A stretch of 39,861 bases of DNA from Lingula anatina (Eukaryota > Brachiopoda > Lingulata > Lingulida > Lingulidae): assembly GCF_001039355.2 (NCBI RefSeq), contig NW_019775412.1, positions 359,460-399,320 on the forward strand. The letters are read 5' to 3'. Shown here in pieces: positions 10,789 through 21,288 of the stretch. Made by a program: the position numbers and the translations under genes. Every line of letters begins with the position of its first letter. The first letter of the stretch is position 1. Below the pieces are notes generated by a model. That model had not been told where the DNA came from. It saw only the letters and a program-made list of their open reading frames with translations, and made no database searches.

Positions 10789-13221
10789 GGGGGGGGGGGT
10801 ATTACTCAGCCTGGGCAAGAAAATGGAGGTCTTTTTGAATGAAAATGCATCAAGGACTACCAAAAGTTGCCTTTATGGAAACAGTAGCAAGATTTTGAGT
10901 TTTCTGTCCCAATTTCAGGTTCAAAGGCTGCAATGGCAAGGTATCTGGCACCTGTCACTGTTTCTACTCCTAAACAAAACCAAGGTGAGCTTGTGATTTT
11001 ATGAGTTCTACTTCTTGTTTTGAAAGATGTGACTAATTTCAAACAACCATGCCTGAACAATCCGTCATTGTTATCTGAATATATTCAAGCTGCATGTTCT
11101 TTACTTTGGTCTTTATAATGTTCTGTATGTAATAAGTAAGACATGATTTGTGTTGTCTTTGGACTTTTTTAGTTAAAAAACTCCAAAAGTGTCACCTTTT
11201 TTATTCCAGGTAATTGTGAGTCAGAAGATGATATTGTAAACCCCTCAGATTTAGATCAAAATGAAGGAAAAAGCACAGGGCAAGATACAGAGAATCTTCC
11301 TGAAATTGATGACTTTGATAAAGAACTTTTAGAGATTGCTGAAAGGCAGCATCAAAAGGGAAATAGTCCCAGAAAACATGGCGTGATGAAAAGCCAGATC
11401 AGAACTAGGTCAAATGATGCAGAGAAAGGAAATAAGTTAGACTCTCCAGGAAAACCAATAGAACGTGCCAAGAAGAGTTCAACAGAGACCCTTATCCCAG
11501 AGAATACAAACCAGAAGGGACATTATTTGCGGTCATCTACAGTGAACCCTGTTGCTGGAGATTCTGAAGCTGAAGTAATTGGAGAGGTAATTGTATATTA
11601 TTTACTCTCAGTAATACCCTTCTTGCTTCTAAATGAAACATCATAATATATAGCAAGGTAGTTTTTAGTTTCAGTATGTTTAGGCAATGCATGCAATTAG
11701 TATATGTAAACACCTGGACCATTAACATTAGAGAAGGTAACAATTTAGAAAATATACACGAAAAAAAAATCCCTGCAACAAATCCTGTTGATCATATCTT
11801 CAGATGTGTTAAGGCTATATGTCTGTGTCTGTTGTCAGGATGTGGCTGACCAAGATATGGTGGAGACTGCTGGAGCTGAAGTTGATATCTCACCAAATCC
11901 CACACACAGTGGTAGAGATAAACGTGGTGGTTCAAGTAGAGATAAGAACAGGAAACGAAATGGTAACTGTCGTACTTGTACAAACTCAAGTTGTTTTATA
12001 AAAAAAAAGCCCACAACTAGTTGATGAGAATATTTTATCACTTTTCTGGCTAGTGCATACTCACTAGAGATGAAGAGACAGGAAAGTTTGAGGCAAGTTG
12101 GTAATGTACAGTATTATGATGAAAAGGCCAAGTTAGGTGTTTTAATAAAGACATTCAACACAAATAACAACAGTGAGTAACTTAAGTGTAATTGCAAAGA
12201 CTTATAGGAAGGGGGACTAGATAAACAAGCATAACAACATAACTCACACTGGTGGTAAGACATTTTATTGACAATTCCACTATTTCCAGGTTCACAGGTG
12301 GAGAACTCTGAGACACAAACGCCCCCCTCTGAACAACAACTGTGGGAAGATGCTATTCAGGTGAGGCTCTGTCTGTCTTATCTTTAAAGGTGTAGTTTAT
12401 GTATGGAAATGATGTAAGGTCTTTTGAGGACTAGAAAGTTATTAGGAAATATGTTTCAGTTTTTATTTTATAATTTTTTTAACATCTTGTATAATGGAAA
12501 ATAACACACATCATTCTTATCATAAGTTCTTTACAGCATTATTTACATGATATATTATATATCAAATGCACATGTGGGCACATGCGCACGCACACACACA
12601 TTTGCATGCACACACACACTGCAGTGTGTAACTTACAGTAATATAATCTTATTCAGGCTCTGATGAAAAGATATCACCTTGAGAGGGATGAAGTGATCAC
12701 CCTGTTGTACATAAACAGTGGCAGTGTGGGAGACACCATCCATTACATTGAGGAAGGCACTGATCTGCAGGGTAAGATCTCAGTGATTTGTAAGATAAGT
12801 TATAGATTGGATATACCAGTAAACTTTACACACACACGCACACACGCACACACACACACACACGTAAATATAATACACAATAGTGAAAAAAAAACTTGTT
12901 CAATTCACATCTATTAAATCACCTCTTCTGTTATGTACGTTACTTTAAGTGGGGTGGTGTAAGTACACTATGAGCGAATGGGCCTTTGAAACTTTCTTCA
13001 AGTTCCACATTGAAAGTTCTTTCAGCGGTGACTGAAAGCGGGCCGTCTTATCTGTATATAAAGTCTAACTGTTTTTGTTGTCTTCAGGTCGCCCCGCCTG
13101 GACGGAGGAAGATGACCAGACATTGTTAAGTGCTAACACTAAAGACATGAGAAAACTACGACAGAAATTTGGAAGTGATGGCGTCAACAGACGAGCGCTA
13201 TTTCTGGAGAAGATGCAGTAA
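7732..13221 (+). CDS. TERF2IP: RAP1 / TERF2-interacting telomeric protein, 12 exons
   Basis: Exons: 7732-7842, 8115-8161, 8660-8764, 9359-9478, 9845-9959, 10426-10558, 10919-10984, 11210-11586, 11839-11962, 12290-12360, 12657-12771, 13088-13221. The sum is 1518 nt, 505 residues. RAP1 joins shelterin at telomeres by binding TRF2 and also acts in transcription and NF-kB signalling in vertebrates. Exons 1-3 encode a BRCT-like domain (LFTNPDGTPMHFYMRP, then GGGILSG, then YYLANFITDCVEKN). Exons 5-6 encode a Myb-like domain (YMLSEEVNIIKHIVENR, VWKDMEKLE, HSWQSMKHHYKMHILP). A polar linker (residues about 211-415) is rich in D, E, K and S. The C-terminal RCT domain is clear: WEDAIQALMKRYHLERDEVI, PAWTEEDDQTL, LRQKFGSDGVNRRALFL. 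The ATG at 7732 is chosen because the BRCT begins there; the in-frame upstream ATG at 7624 adds residues with no family resemblance. Confidence 0.94.
8416..8551 (+). repeat. Dispersed repeat, copy 1, RAP1 intron 2
   Basis: Direct repeat of 10669-10821 in the same gene. Shared blocks are TAGTTTACATATATGCAAA, GATTCTTGTT, GACCTAA, then a GT run passing into a G run, then TACTC and CTGG.CAAGAAA. The copies differ by substitutions and microsatellite length. Confidence 0.75.
8906..9168. mobile_element. Palindromic MITE, PIF/Harbinger-like, RAP1 intron 3
   Basis: The element at 8909-9165 (257 bp) is close to one long inverted repeat. The ends read GGCTTCGTTCAC and GTGAACGAAGCC. Both arms carry GAAAATAGAAATTAGAAAATAG-type sequence and a GC-rich inner arm including CAGCGCGAGCCAGTTACT. 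It is flanked by TAA on both sides (8906-8908, 9166-9168), matching the 3-bp target duplication of PIF/Harbinger elements. It encodes no protein, so it is non-autonomous. The transcript could fold into a very stable hairpin. Confidence 0.85.
9562..9630 (+). pseudogene. Decayed partial copy of RAP1 exon 4 and its donor region
   Basis: GACCTGGAGCCAGCTGA, then CAGATTGACTGCCAA, repeats the end of exon 4 (9425-9478) about 137 bp downstream inside intron 4. The copy has a 7-nt insertion after ACAT that brings in a TAG and breaks the frame, and the donor GGTGAG has become GTGTGTGAG. It is a broken exon relic. Confidence 0.85.
9679..9753. repeat. (ATT)n/(TTTA)n microsatellite
   Basis: A short ATT run passes into a long TTTA tetranucleotide run within RAP1 intron 4. 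Confidence 0.9.
10219..10384. mobile_element. Degenerate inverted-repeat element, RAP1 intron 5
   Basis: The left arm (GAGAACTATGT, GGAACTTAC, then ACATTGCTG.CTCAA) is mirrored by the right arm (TTGAGGCTGCAACAT, GTAAGTTCC, ACATAGTTCTT). The arms are imperfect and the boundaries approximate. It has no coding content and looks like an old MITE ending about 40 bp before RAP1 exon 6. Confidence 0.6.
10669..10821 (+). repeat. Dispersed repeat, copy 2, RAP1 intron 6
   Basis: Same orientation and order of blocks as 8416-8551. This copy has a longer (GT)n run (10753-10786) followed by (G)n. A short-element tail or a segmental copy within the gene are both possible origins. Confidence 0.75.
12585..12622. 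repeat. (CA)n microsatellite
   Basis: An interrupted CA run in RAP1 intron 10. Confidence 0.8.
12825..12863. repeat. (CA)n microsatellite
   Basis: A CA/CG run in RAP1 intron 11. Confidence 0.85.
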
Positions 13222-13391
13222 AAGCTGTCACAGCAACTGTACACTACAAGCTAACGGAGGATGCCGGCTGGGTTGTATGTTGCCATAGTATAATATCTTC
13301 AGATCTGAAACGATTTGGTGAACTGATTTTGATGTTTTTTTCAGGCCTTCTATCTTAGTCCCCATCGCTGATATACAATTCATAAGTTTTA

Positions 13392-13476
13392 AATAAAAAA
13401 GAAATACGATCTTGTGATAAGAGACTAAGGAGCGGTTGTTCAATGAAATTATTTTACCACACAAGTTTTAAATAAA
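13392..13476 (+). terminator. RAP1 polyadenylation signals
   Basis: AATAAA at 13392-13397 and again at 13471-13476, about 170 and 250 nt after the RAP1 stop. Either could be used. Confidence 0.7.
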
Positions 13477-13479
13477 AGT

Positions 13480-14338
13480 AAGAATGGAACTATAAAAATA
13501 CTGTACATATTACCTTTGTTAACCGTTTTTCTGCCTTAATGTGGAATATATTTAAAAATAGAACCTTTTAACTTGTTACTTTTGTTGAAGGAAACGAATT
13601 TTGTTAAATTTATTGTCTGGAACTAAGTGTCGTTCAGCGCAAAGTAACGAAAGATCTGAAATAAAAGACAATCAATGCTTTCTCTGTGTGCGATTTACTT
13701 TTGTTTTAATGGCGTTATGCGCTCTTGCGCGGAAAGTATTAGGGTTGGTAATTTATTGGTTAATTCGACTAGTTGTTGGCCAATGAATCCGTTACTAGGC
13801 TTGGAATTTTCTGTCTTTCGATTTGTTTTTCATGGATGTTCTCAATCTATTTTGATGGACCGCACTTACTGGTAAGTGATTAGAAATTAACTGTAAAAGA
13901 AAAGGAGTTGAAAAACTTATTTGCATTCCCTTCATTTCGCGCAAGACTCGATGTTATGTTTGAATCTGCTTTTGAATTAAAACCTTTTTTTTTGCACATT
14001 TTTTTCTTTGCGCAGGCTTGGTTGCGGTTTCCCTAATTGCGTTCGTTTTTCCTCAGCCGCGACAATACCGTTACTTTATTGAGAAAAATAAAACCCATGA
14101 GGTCAGCAGTATATTTAGCATGGGTGTTAAACGAATTCATCTGGAACGCTAGGCGTTCTACCAGGAGTCTTAGTAGTTCATTACTGACGCACTTCAAAGT
14201 CGACTGTTGTTATTTTCTTTACTTTTTTTCTCCATTTCCAGCAGTTGTCGGTGACATAAATCCTAATTCATTCGAAATGTGTTCTCTGGAACTACATAAA
14301 GTTTGCCAGTCTCAGTAAGAGACTTTTAGAAGAACACA
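13480..14338 (+). other. Intergenic and probable 5' noncoding exon of the next gene
   Basis: This stretch has no conserved coding content. A consensus donor (ACTG followed by GTAAGT, 13871/13872) and a pyrimidine-rich acceptor (ending 14241) suggest a noncoding exon ending at 13871 spliced to an exon starting at 14242, which carries the ATG at 14339. A CCAAT occurs near 13780. The transcription start is not evident. Confidence 0.45.
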
Positions 14339-15777
14339 ATGGAAGTGCGCTGGATCGTCGCGCTTGTCCTCCTTATTGTTGCGGTCGAATGTATACCTCT
14401 TAAGGTAGGATTTTTATATGATGAAGGGACATTTCAATTCTCCCTTTTTATTCGGATATTTTAATTAAAATCGACATTGAATCACTTTATTCTAGCGTAT
14501 TTGTCATTTATTTATGCAAATGTAGTGTGTTGTATTACACTATTTTTAAAGTTTCCGATCATGTAAAAAAAAGGAAACACTGATACTATAAGTCTATAAC
14601 GTTAACATATCATGCAAATCTGTCTTCATCCTAATTACCCTGCCAGCCTCCGTTCCTGTTAAAGCGTCTGCGGAGAGCCGTCCACTGGGGTTTAGCCAGC
14701 AGTCGACCAAGTCGCACTGACGACACCTTTGCCGGGATAAGTGTACGAGACGAGCACGGCATGGAGTCCGACAGATTTGACGTGAGTTGGTTTAACAGTT
14801 TCCTGATTATATGTTTTTTTTTCCTTTTTTTTATCAGCCTTTTTTCAGACTGAAAATTCTACTTATTACTGAATTTTTTTATATCTTTTTCATGGCCACT
14901 ATCCGTCTACTTGTATGTTGATTGATCCAACTCTGCGGACATTCTGCCTGAGTGCAATCAATTTATTAACAGATTAACACGCCTCCTTTTGTCACCAACG
15001 TACTCGTAATCACCAGCTTTCCTGTATTCTACTGAACACCAGGAGGATACGTGTTAATTTGTTAATCTGATTGCATTCAGCGAGAGTTGGATCGATCTCC
15101 GTAGACCGTCGGTGTCTATGGGAATGAACCCCTTCAGTTAAAGCTACTTCTTACGTAGAACCCACTTTTACATACAAAAAATCCTACTCCACAGAGTTTT
15201 ACGTATAAAACATGTAAGGTATGTCAATAACAGGTGGACCAACATAACTCGTTTTAATCCTATGGCGAGAACACCTCCCGACAGTATTCACTTGGATGGG
15301 TCTCGGTCTTCGATATTTGACAGGTAAATCATCGGTTAAATTAGATACCACTTTTAAGACTTTCACCAAAAACCATCACGTTATTTCACTGCTTTCAGCG
15401 CACCGTTCACGTTCCTGTGTTTATCACCATTGGCTATGACAGGTTTGGACGACCCATTCAGATTATCAATCCAGTGCACGTAGCTTCTGCGGGGGTAGGT
15501 CTCTCTCCTCTCTCTCTCTCTCTCTCAACAAATGGGATAACTTGACTATTTTTTTCTCGTAATTTGTATGTCTATAAATTCCACACTTTACGGCTGTTTT
15601 TCATTGATACACTGAAGTGCAATTCGCTGAAAATCGGATATAGGATTATTTACAATATTAATTCTTTACTGTCGAATGCTATCTGTTATTTGTCTAATTT
15701 TCCAGAATTCACGGTCGATGGATTTATACCGATATCGCCTTGGTCGAACAGAGGAAGATGACGTCACCATACCCAGA

Positions 15778-15809
<32 letters not shown>

Positions 15810-15897
15810 CGATGACATTGGCGAAGTTCGAGTTCGCGGCCGCAGTGATACTGGCGACGATTATTACGGCGATTGGTATCGGTCTAGAGAATCTTAA
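14339..15897 (+). CDS. Unrecognised secreted protein with a 13-Asp run, 4 coding exons
   Basis: Exons 14339-14404, 14647-14781, 15399-15494 and 15706-15897 make 162 residues; all introns are phase 0 with good GT/AG signals. The start is chosen because residues 1-18 form a textbook signal peptide (MEVRWIVALVLLIVAVEC). A furin-type site RLRR lies at 29-32, so the mature chain would begin AVHWG at about residue 33. It has no cysteine after the signal peptide. The middle (residues 68-99) is hydrophobic and Val/Ile-rich (VHVPVFITIGYDRFGRPIQI). The tail carries 13 consecutive Asp, then an Arg/Asp/Tyr-rich end (GDDYYGDWYRSRES). I do not recognise the family. Poly-Asp is seen in calcium-binding secreted and biomineral matrix proteins, but that is only analogy. 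The gene converges on the cationic precursor gene. I see no canonical AATAAA downstream. Confidence 0.6.
14924..15093. mobile_element. 170-bp MITE with long terminal inverted repeats
   Basis: Ends GATCCAACTCT and AGAGTTGGATC are perfect inverted copies. The inner arms also mirror: CTGAGTGCAATCA, AACAGATTAACACG against CGTGTTAATTTGTTAATCTG, GATTGCATTCAG. It lies in intron 2 of the poly-Asp gene. A decayed copy in the opposite orientation sits at 3515-3670, so this is a repeat family. No coding capacity. Confidence 0.8.
15501..15526. repeat. (CT)n run next to a splice donor
   Basis: A CT run begins 6 nt after the exon 3 donor of the poly-Asp gene (15494/15495). Confidence 0.8.
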
Positions 15898-16713
15898 TGC
15901 TTTTAAGCAAAACATTTCTACAGCACATATTTATCACATGCAATATGGCGTCGCCAGTTGCTATGCTACGTATTATTCATTGGAGACGTATATTAATACC
16001 TATCATTATTGTAATAATATTTTCAGTTTGTCGGCTGCGTCCTTTGAAGATGAATATTCAGCCTTTAAATTTTCATAGATGGCTGTTGTAGATTAATTAT
16101 TCCAGTCATAACTGACTTAAACTTTTCGCAAATAGCGAAATTTTTTTAATCCTAGAACAATTTGGAGAAAGTCGACGTGCGTTGGATGTTTGAGAACGTT
16201 AAAATGAAGATTTTTAGAAGTCTGATGTGTGTTAACGACTGGATGCCTTCTTATTGCTCGAAACTGTTCAGTGAATGAATGACTTACTTTATTTCAAGTT
16301 GTGTGATCTTAAGTGAAAGAATCCCAGAATGACACATGAAAGTTTTCAGACTTAAGATTTGTTGAACATGGAATACTTTTCGCTAGATTACAATTGTTAA
16401 ACATACAGAGATACATAAAGGCGTCAAAAATGATTTGACTTTTTTATGGTTTATGTCATATCTTTTTTCGTGTATTTTTGTTCCGATCTGAATTGAAACT
16501 AAATAGTTTGAGGTGCAAAAAATTAATGATTTTCAATGACGCATCACCTAGTGATGAAGGAAAATTTTGGTTTTCACATTTCTGACAAAAGTTTGGTTTT
16601 TGACACATCCACGCCCTTATTTAAAGAACAATTTAAATGAGAACATAGTAGTCCGTGATGTTGAAAAATGTCTTTGGACTGTAATACAAGAGATACTCTG
16701 AAATTTTCAATAT
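15898..16713. other. Intergenic between two convergent secreted-protein genes
   Basis: AT-rich, with no credible coding ORF, no repeat and no RNA gene that I can see. It should contain the 3' UTR of the plus-strand gene. Confidence 0.4.
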
Positions 16714-16719
16714 TTTATT
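16714..16719 (-). terminator. Polyadenylation signal of the cationic precursor gene
   Basis: AATAAA on the minus strand, about 140 nt after the stop codon. Confidence 0.6.
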
Positions 16720-16856
16720 AGGGATTCGAAATCAAAATGAGTACAAATATCAAATGTGGGAAGATCTGCTAGAAAATGATTTTGCTTTAAAGACGTACCT
16801 AAAGTACACAAGAAATCCATTCTCATCATAAAATATGGTCTGCTTGACCGACAGAA

Positions 16857-18881
16857 TTAACCAGAGCAACGCCTTCTGCAGACCCTTTTCCTGTAAACTA
16901 AACTGAAAAGTCCGTAGCATCTTCTCACTTGAAAGCACCTCCTGCTTTTACAGAGCCCATAGCGACCGTTTTTCAAACATTTTGCTTTGTATTTCCCAAT
17001 GCTGACATAGTATCTGTAGAAAACACTACCGCGGTAATAACTAGGGCGCAGGCGTCCACAAGTTTGAAGACTTCCTTTCTTAGCGGTATATAGATTGCCG
17101 CATCGTTTTTTAACTCGGAAGGATCTTGGGTAGTTGCGGCATACCATCTTACAAGCTGAAAGGAAATGTTTATATTATAAATTATGTTTTTTATCTTAAA
17201 TCATAGAAGACAAACAATCAGTTGGCAGTACGCACAATGACGGTTATACATGTAGCAGAAATAAAATATGCCGCCAGATAAATCTATTTAAAATTTCCCC
17301 AAAGCTATGCACACTTTTTGGGAGCTATCTACAATAGTTTCTTTGTCCAAATGTTAAAGATGGGAGAAGTTTTCAATGGAGATGTAAGTAAGGGTCATAG
17401 TAAAATGCGTTATCCGTCTCAGATAATTGAAGGAACTCGATCTAGTAGTTGGGAGCGGTATCACAGTGCAAGGGCAGGGTGGGGACCGAGAGGGAAAGGG
17501 GAGAGAATATCCTCTGATGTGACAGGGTACTCAAGTAAAGTACAGTACATAAAACTGAAGAAGAGAAGTCGATTCAACATTTTGTAGGAGGCAACTTCTA
17601 GCGCCCCTTGTGGTCATAGGGTAGGGAGAGAAAAGAACCTCTTCTGCGCGGCACATGATCCATTTTGTTAAATACAAGGACTGTGAAATGAGATTTTAAA
17701 AAAATCCAGCGCTACCTCTTCGGGTGTCCACATCGACTGACGGGTCGGAGAGATCTGCTAATTCGCCGTCACCCTCTTCCCATATGCCGTCGTCTTCTTC
17801 ATCATCTCCATAGTTCCCTTCTTCGTCATCTACATCGTCCTCTTCGTCGAGAAATTCGTCACCTTCATCACCTCGAGCTCCGTCATTTGTGTCATCAAGC
17901 TCTGTAAAAAATGAGACCCTGTTACACATAGAGACACTATTAGGCCCTCTAATTAACCAAGATGACGTCTTATCTTTTATTCGTGTTAGCTACAGTTAGA
18001 TACCTACATGTACCTAGCCACCATGAAATCAAGTTTATTTCTACTTGTATGAATTATATGAAGGAATGCGTACTTCAGAAAGGATACGCCTCATAGACAT
18101 AATACAATATGAATACCACCAACTCCCCTGACCATTTTAATTCATAACGGTCTATGATTATTATTCCTCTTGAACGCATCTTATTGCACGTATTAGCGAA
18201 AAAATTAGAAGTCTGTTTGATGAATTATAAATCATTTCCGTTTGAAAACGAACAGTTGAGCTGCTTTGAGCATGGTGTTCCCAAACCTTTTACAGAGAGT
18301 CAATAAAAAAAACTTGGTTTATTTCAATCCACTTCTCTCATCTATCATAGACATTGGGTAAGAAAACTTTCCTATAAGAAATACCAGTAAAGCATGCTTC
18401 TGAGGAAAAAATACTGTATCCTGTTTTTATTGCAAACCAACCTTACTTGTATTCATGCAGTAACTGGCTGAGTTTAACAAGAAGCTTCTGTTAGCCCCTA
18501 GCAAAGAAATAGAAGCTCGGGATTTTTAACAAACTCTTTTTACAAACTTTAAAAACATTGTTTAAAAACAAGTCATGGGGGACAGTAAACCTTGTAGATG
18601 ATAGAAAATCTCAATATATGGGCATTAAACGAGCTTGATGATATTTTTATTCCACATGAACATCAATACAAAATCTCACCATCATCTCTCCAATCCTTGT
18701 CAACCTCTTCCGAGGTTTCTTCATCAGAATCGCTGCTTAAACGCGTGAGAAGATCTTTCAAAGCTTGGACACTATCCAACCCGCCCGTCTTCTCTGCCGC
18801 GGCACCACCGTCGTCGTCTTCAGCGACTCCGCCACGGACAGCAAAGAGGCATAACGCTACGACAAACAGGGAGATCTTCAT
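16857..18881 (-). CDS. Secreted precursor: acidic pro-region plus cationic 10-Cys domain
   Basis: Minus-strand exons 18680-18881, 17716-17901 and 16857-17155 are joined by two phase-1 introns and encode 228 residues. Residues 1-20 are a signal peptide (MKISLFVVALCLFAVRGGVA). The pro-region (21-129) is very acidic: in exon 2, 31 of 62 residues are D or E. It ends DTRR exactly at the exon 2/3 junction. Exon 3 encodes the 99-residue mature domain beginning ACKMVC, with 11 Lys, 18 Arg, 11 Tyr, 10 Cys and no Asp or Glu, so net charge is about +29. Cysteine spacing is x3, x12, x13, x26, x8, x4, x5, x12, x3. An anionic pro-part neutralising a cationic disulfide-rich mature part is known from antimicrobial peptide precursors. 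The pattern does not match the defensins, big defensins or macins I know. Other possibilities are a matrix, chitin-binding or reproductive protein. A TATA box lies at 18952-18961. Confidence 0.82.
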
Positions 18882-18951
18882 AACGAGAGCCGAGGTGTGG
18901 TTGACGAAGTGAAAATAATGGAGAAAGACTCTCTACACTGGTTCTACCTCT

Positions 18952-18961
18952 GCTTTATATA
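18952..18961 (-). promoter_or_regulatory. TATA box of the cationic precursor gene
   Basis: TATATAAAGC on the minus strand, about 70 nt upstream of the ATG at 18881. This implies a short 5' UTR of roughly 40-50 nt. A strong TATA box suits an inducible or tissue-specific secreted product; that is inference. Confidence 0.75.
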
Positions 18962-20744
18962 CACTTGATTTTGAGCATCTGATTTATTGAAATGTTTTGA
19001 CATTTTGGTGTTTACTCATGCACAAATCTATATTAATTTGTCAGTTAATTATCATAACAACGTTACAGATTTACATAAGTCGTGACAGACCGGAGTTTGC
19101 GGGTGGATACCTATTATTCTTCCACTGTTCTCTGCTATTTTGAGGTCCGACATGTGACAGGCTGCACATCTTATGATATTTATATTGTAACCTATAAAAA
19201 AGACGCCTAAATAATTCATGGGAGTCATTTGCATGTCGTTGATTTGTAATGAGAATGTCAGCATTTTTGGCGACTGTTAAAATGAGGTCCGTGCTAAACT
19301 TGTTGCCCTATGGTGACCTCCAGCGCCATAATTAGAACAGATTTATTGTTGTTTCTTCTTTTCTCTGAATTCATTCTTCACTTGAAATTAACATATAAAA
19401 GACGAACACTAGTTTTATTAAAAAATGAGTCAATAGTTCACACGAGACCGACGCATAAAAGTGTCCGGAGGCATTTCGTAACAGAACCCGTAATTTTCAA
19501 GTCAAGAAGCTCAAAACAACAATACTCTATTATTTTTTATTATTCATTAAAGATTTACTATAAAGGGATAACACGTTTCAAAATGTCCCAATGTCGTTCG
19601 TATTTTCAAGTCTACATATCTTGCAAAGCTACTTATATCTTTCCCAAGTCGGACCTTAGAACTATAAAACTGAAGTATGTAGGCCTATATACCTGATGCC
19701 GATGTTTCGTTTTGAAATGTACAGTAAGACATGACAGCCTACAGCTAAACTTTTGGCCAGACAAATAATGTACAGCTAATCAAATATTTATTTAGAATTT
19801 TGAATTGTACAAAACATCTAAATTTAGCGCATGGATTCGAGGAAAATTTGGCGCAAAATTTCTGGATGAAATTTCTTGATTTTAATATATGAAATAAGAA
19901 TATTTTGAAGTAGCAACCGCAGTCGCGGCCAAGTCCTTTTTGAAAGCACTGACTGGAACTCGAGTTCATTGTCGTGGAAAGTGAAAACTATGGCAACGGT
20001 CAATTTGTTTCAAATATTTTGGCAATTATTCAGTGCCCCCGCAGGTTTTGATAGTGCATATGGATAAAAAAGTCACCCGCCGACCCTCTTTTACTACTTG
20101 AAATATATTTTTCTACATCATGAATAGGCCGAGTGAAAAAAATGAAAATTATTTTTATTTATTCATTTTCCCGCTGTGCTTCTGGATTCCCCCCCCCCTC
20201 TATGTGTACAGTAACGATAAAACTGTAGTTTACTGGTGAAGTCTCATAAGGTGTCTGCTGTGATTTACGTCAAAACATAAATCAAACACAATATTTTACA
20301 GGGTATGCGTAATTATGGGAATGAATAAGTACTATAAATGTCTTCATATTGTGGTCTTGTGTGCGGGGTCGTCACTTGAGCGAGAGGTATTTTTAAAAAT
20401 GCACGGATATTTAAAAGAATTAGACTTAAAAAATCGCCGTGGGGTGTGACCATTAGAAATTAAAAACGATTGAAAAATCTCATTTTCCTTTATGACTTCA
20501 GTGAAGAATTCGTTCTATTTGTGAGTCTTAACACGTTATCTTTTAAAATATGTGTGCTCTAAATAGAAACTAACTTTTAGTTGAGGCTACATTGTGTATC
20601 ACTTAAAATTGTTTTAACGGACCAAAAAAATTGTTATTCTAGATATGTCAAAGGACACTGAGGTTCACAGAGTCAAAATATAACATATTACGCCCTTCTT
20701 GACATTCTGGGTCCATCAGATTCTATTTGTTTTTTCGGACAACA

Positions 20745-20777
<33 letters not shown>

Positions 20778-21287
20778 TTTGCAATACATGTGTCAGTAAA
20801 TAAGATATATATTATCAATATTTTGGTATCAGGAGAGAAAATGCAATACTAAATAAATATAAAAGAGTCAGTCCAAGATCAGCCGAATGATGTCACAGGT
20901 GTCAAAATATTATAATTAGGCACCCACGCTTGGACTAATAACATTATAGTTCCCACTCCGCCTACCTGAAAAGTGAATATCTAAAAAGCAAAGCAGATTA
21001 AATTGAACAAAAACACATCTGCTAAATGATTTTTTTAGATTTTTTTACCTTCTTAATACCACGTCTGAGGGTTCCTATTAACAAACCTGGACCTTTCTCC
21101 ATTGATCCATCGCAGAACACCTCTTAATTAGATTTGAGATTTTATAAAGAAAAGCACAGACAGCAATGTGTTGTACTTAACTTTCTTTGATTTGAAATAA
21201 ATATGCAGATATTATGATGTAAAACAGTAAGATGTCTAGTAATTGTGGTAGGTGTGAAAGAGTTCTGAGCAAACAATGTGACTGATA
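18962..21287. other. Intergenic, between the cationic precursor and KIF4
   Basis: About 2.3 kb of AT-rich sequence. The longest ORF (19310-19696, plus) shows no motif, signal peptide or family resemblance and I treat it as chance. An (ATT)n run lies at about 20751-20776. I see no transposon ends and no RNA gene. Confidence 0.5.
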
Positions 21288-21288
21288 A

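Noticed and set aside
15740-16078. ORF with poly-Met over the Asp-run exon
   Set aside because: Frame shadow of the GAT repeat in the poly-Asp gene's last exon.
19310-19696. 128-residue plus-strand ORF in the largest intergenic gap
   Set aside because: No signal peptide, domain or splice context; composition matches AT-rich random sequence.
20866-20940. Short inverted match AGTCCAAG / CTTGGACT
   Set aside because: Only 8 bp with no extended arms or target duplication.
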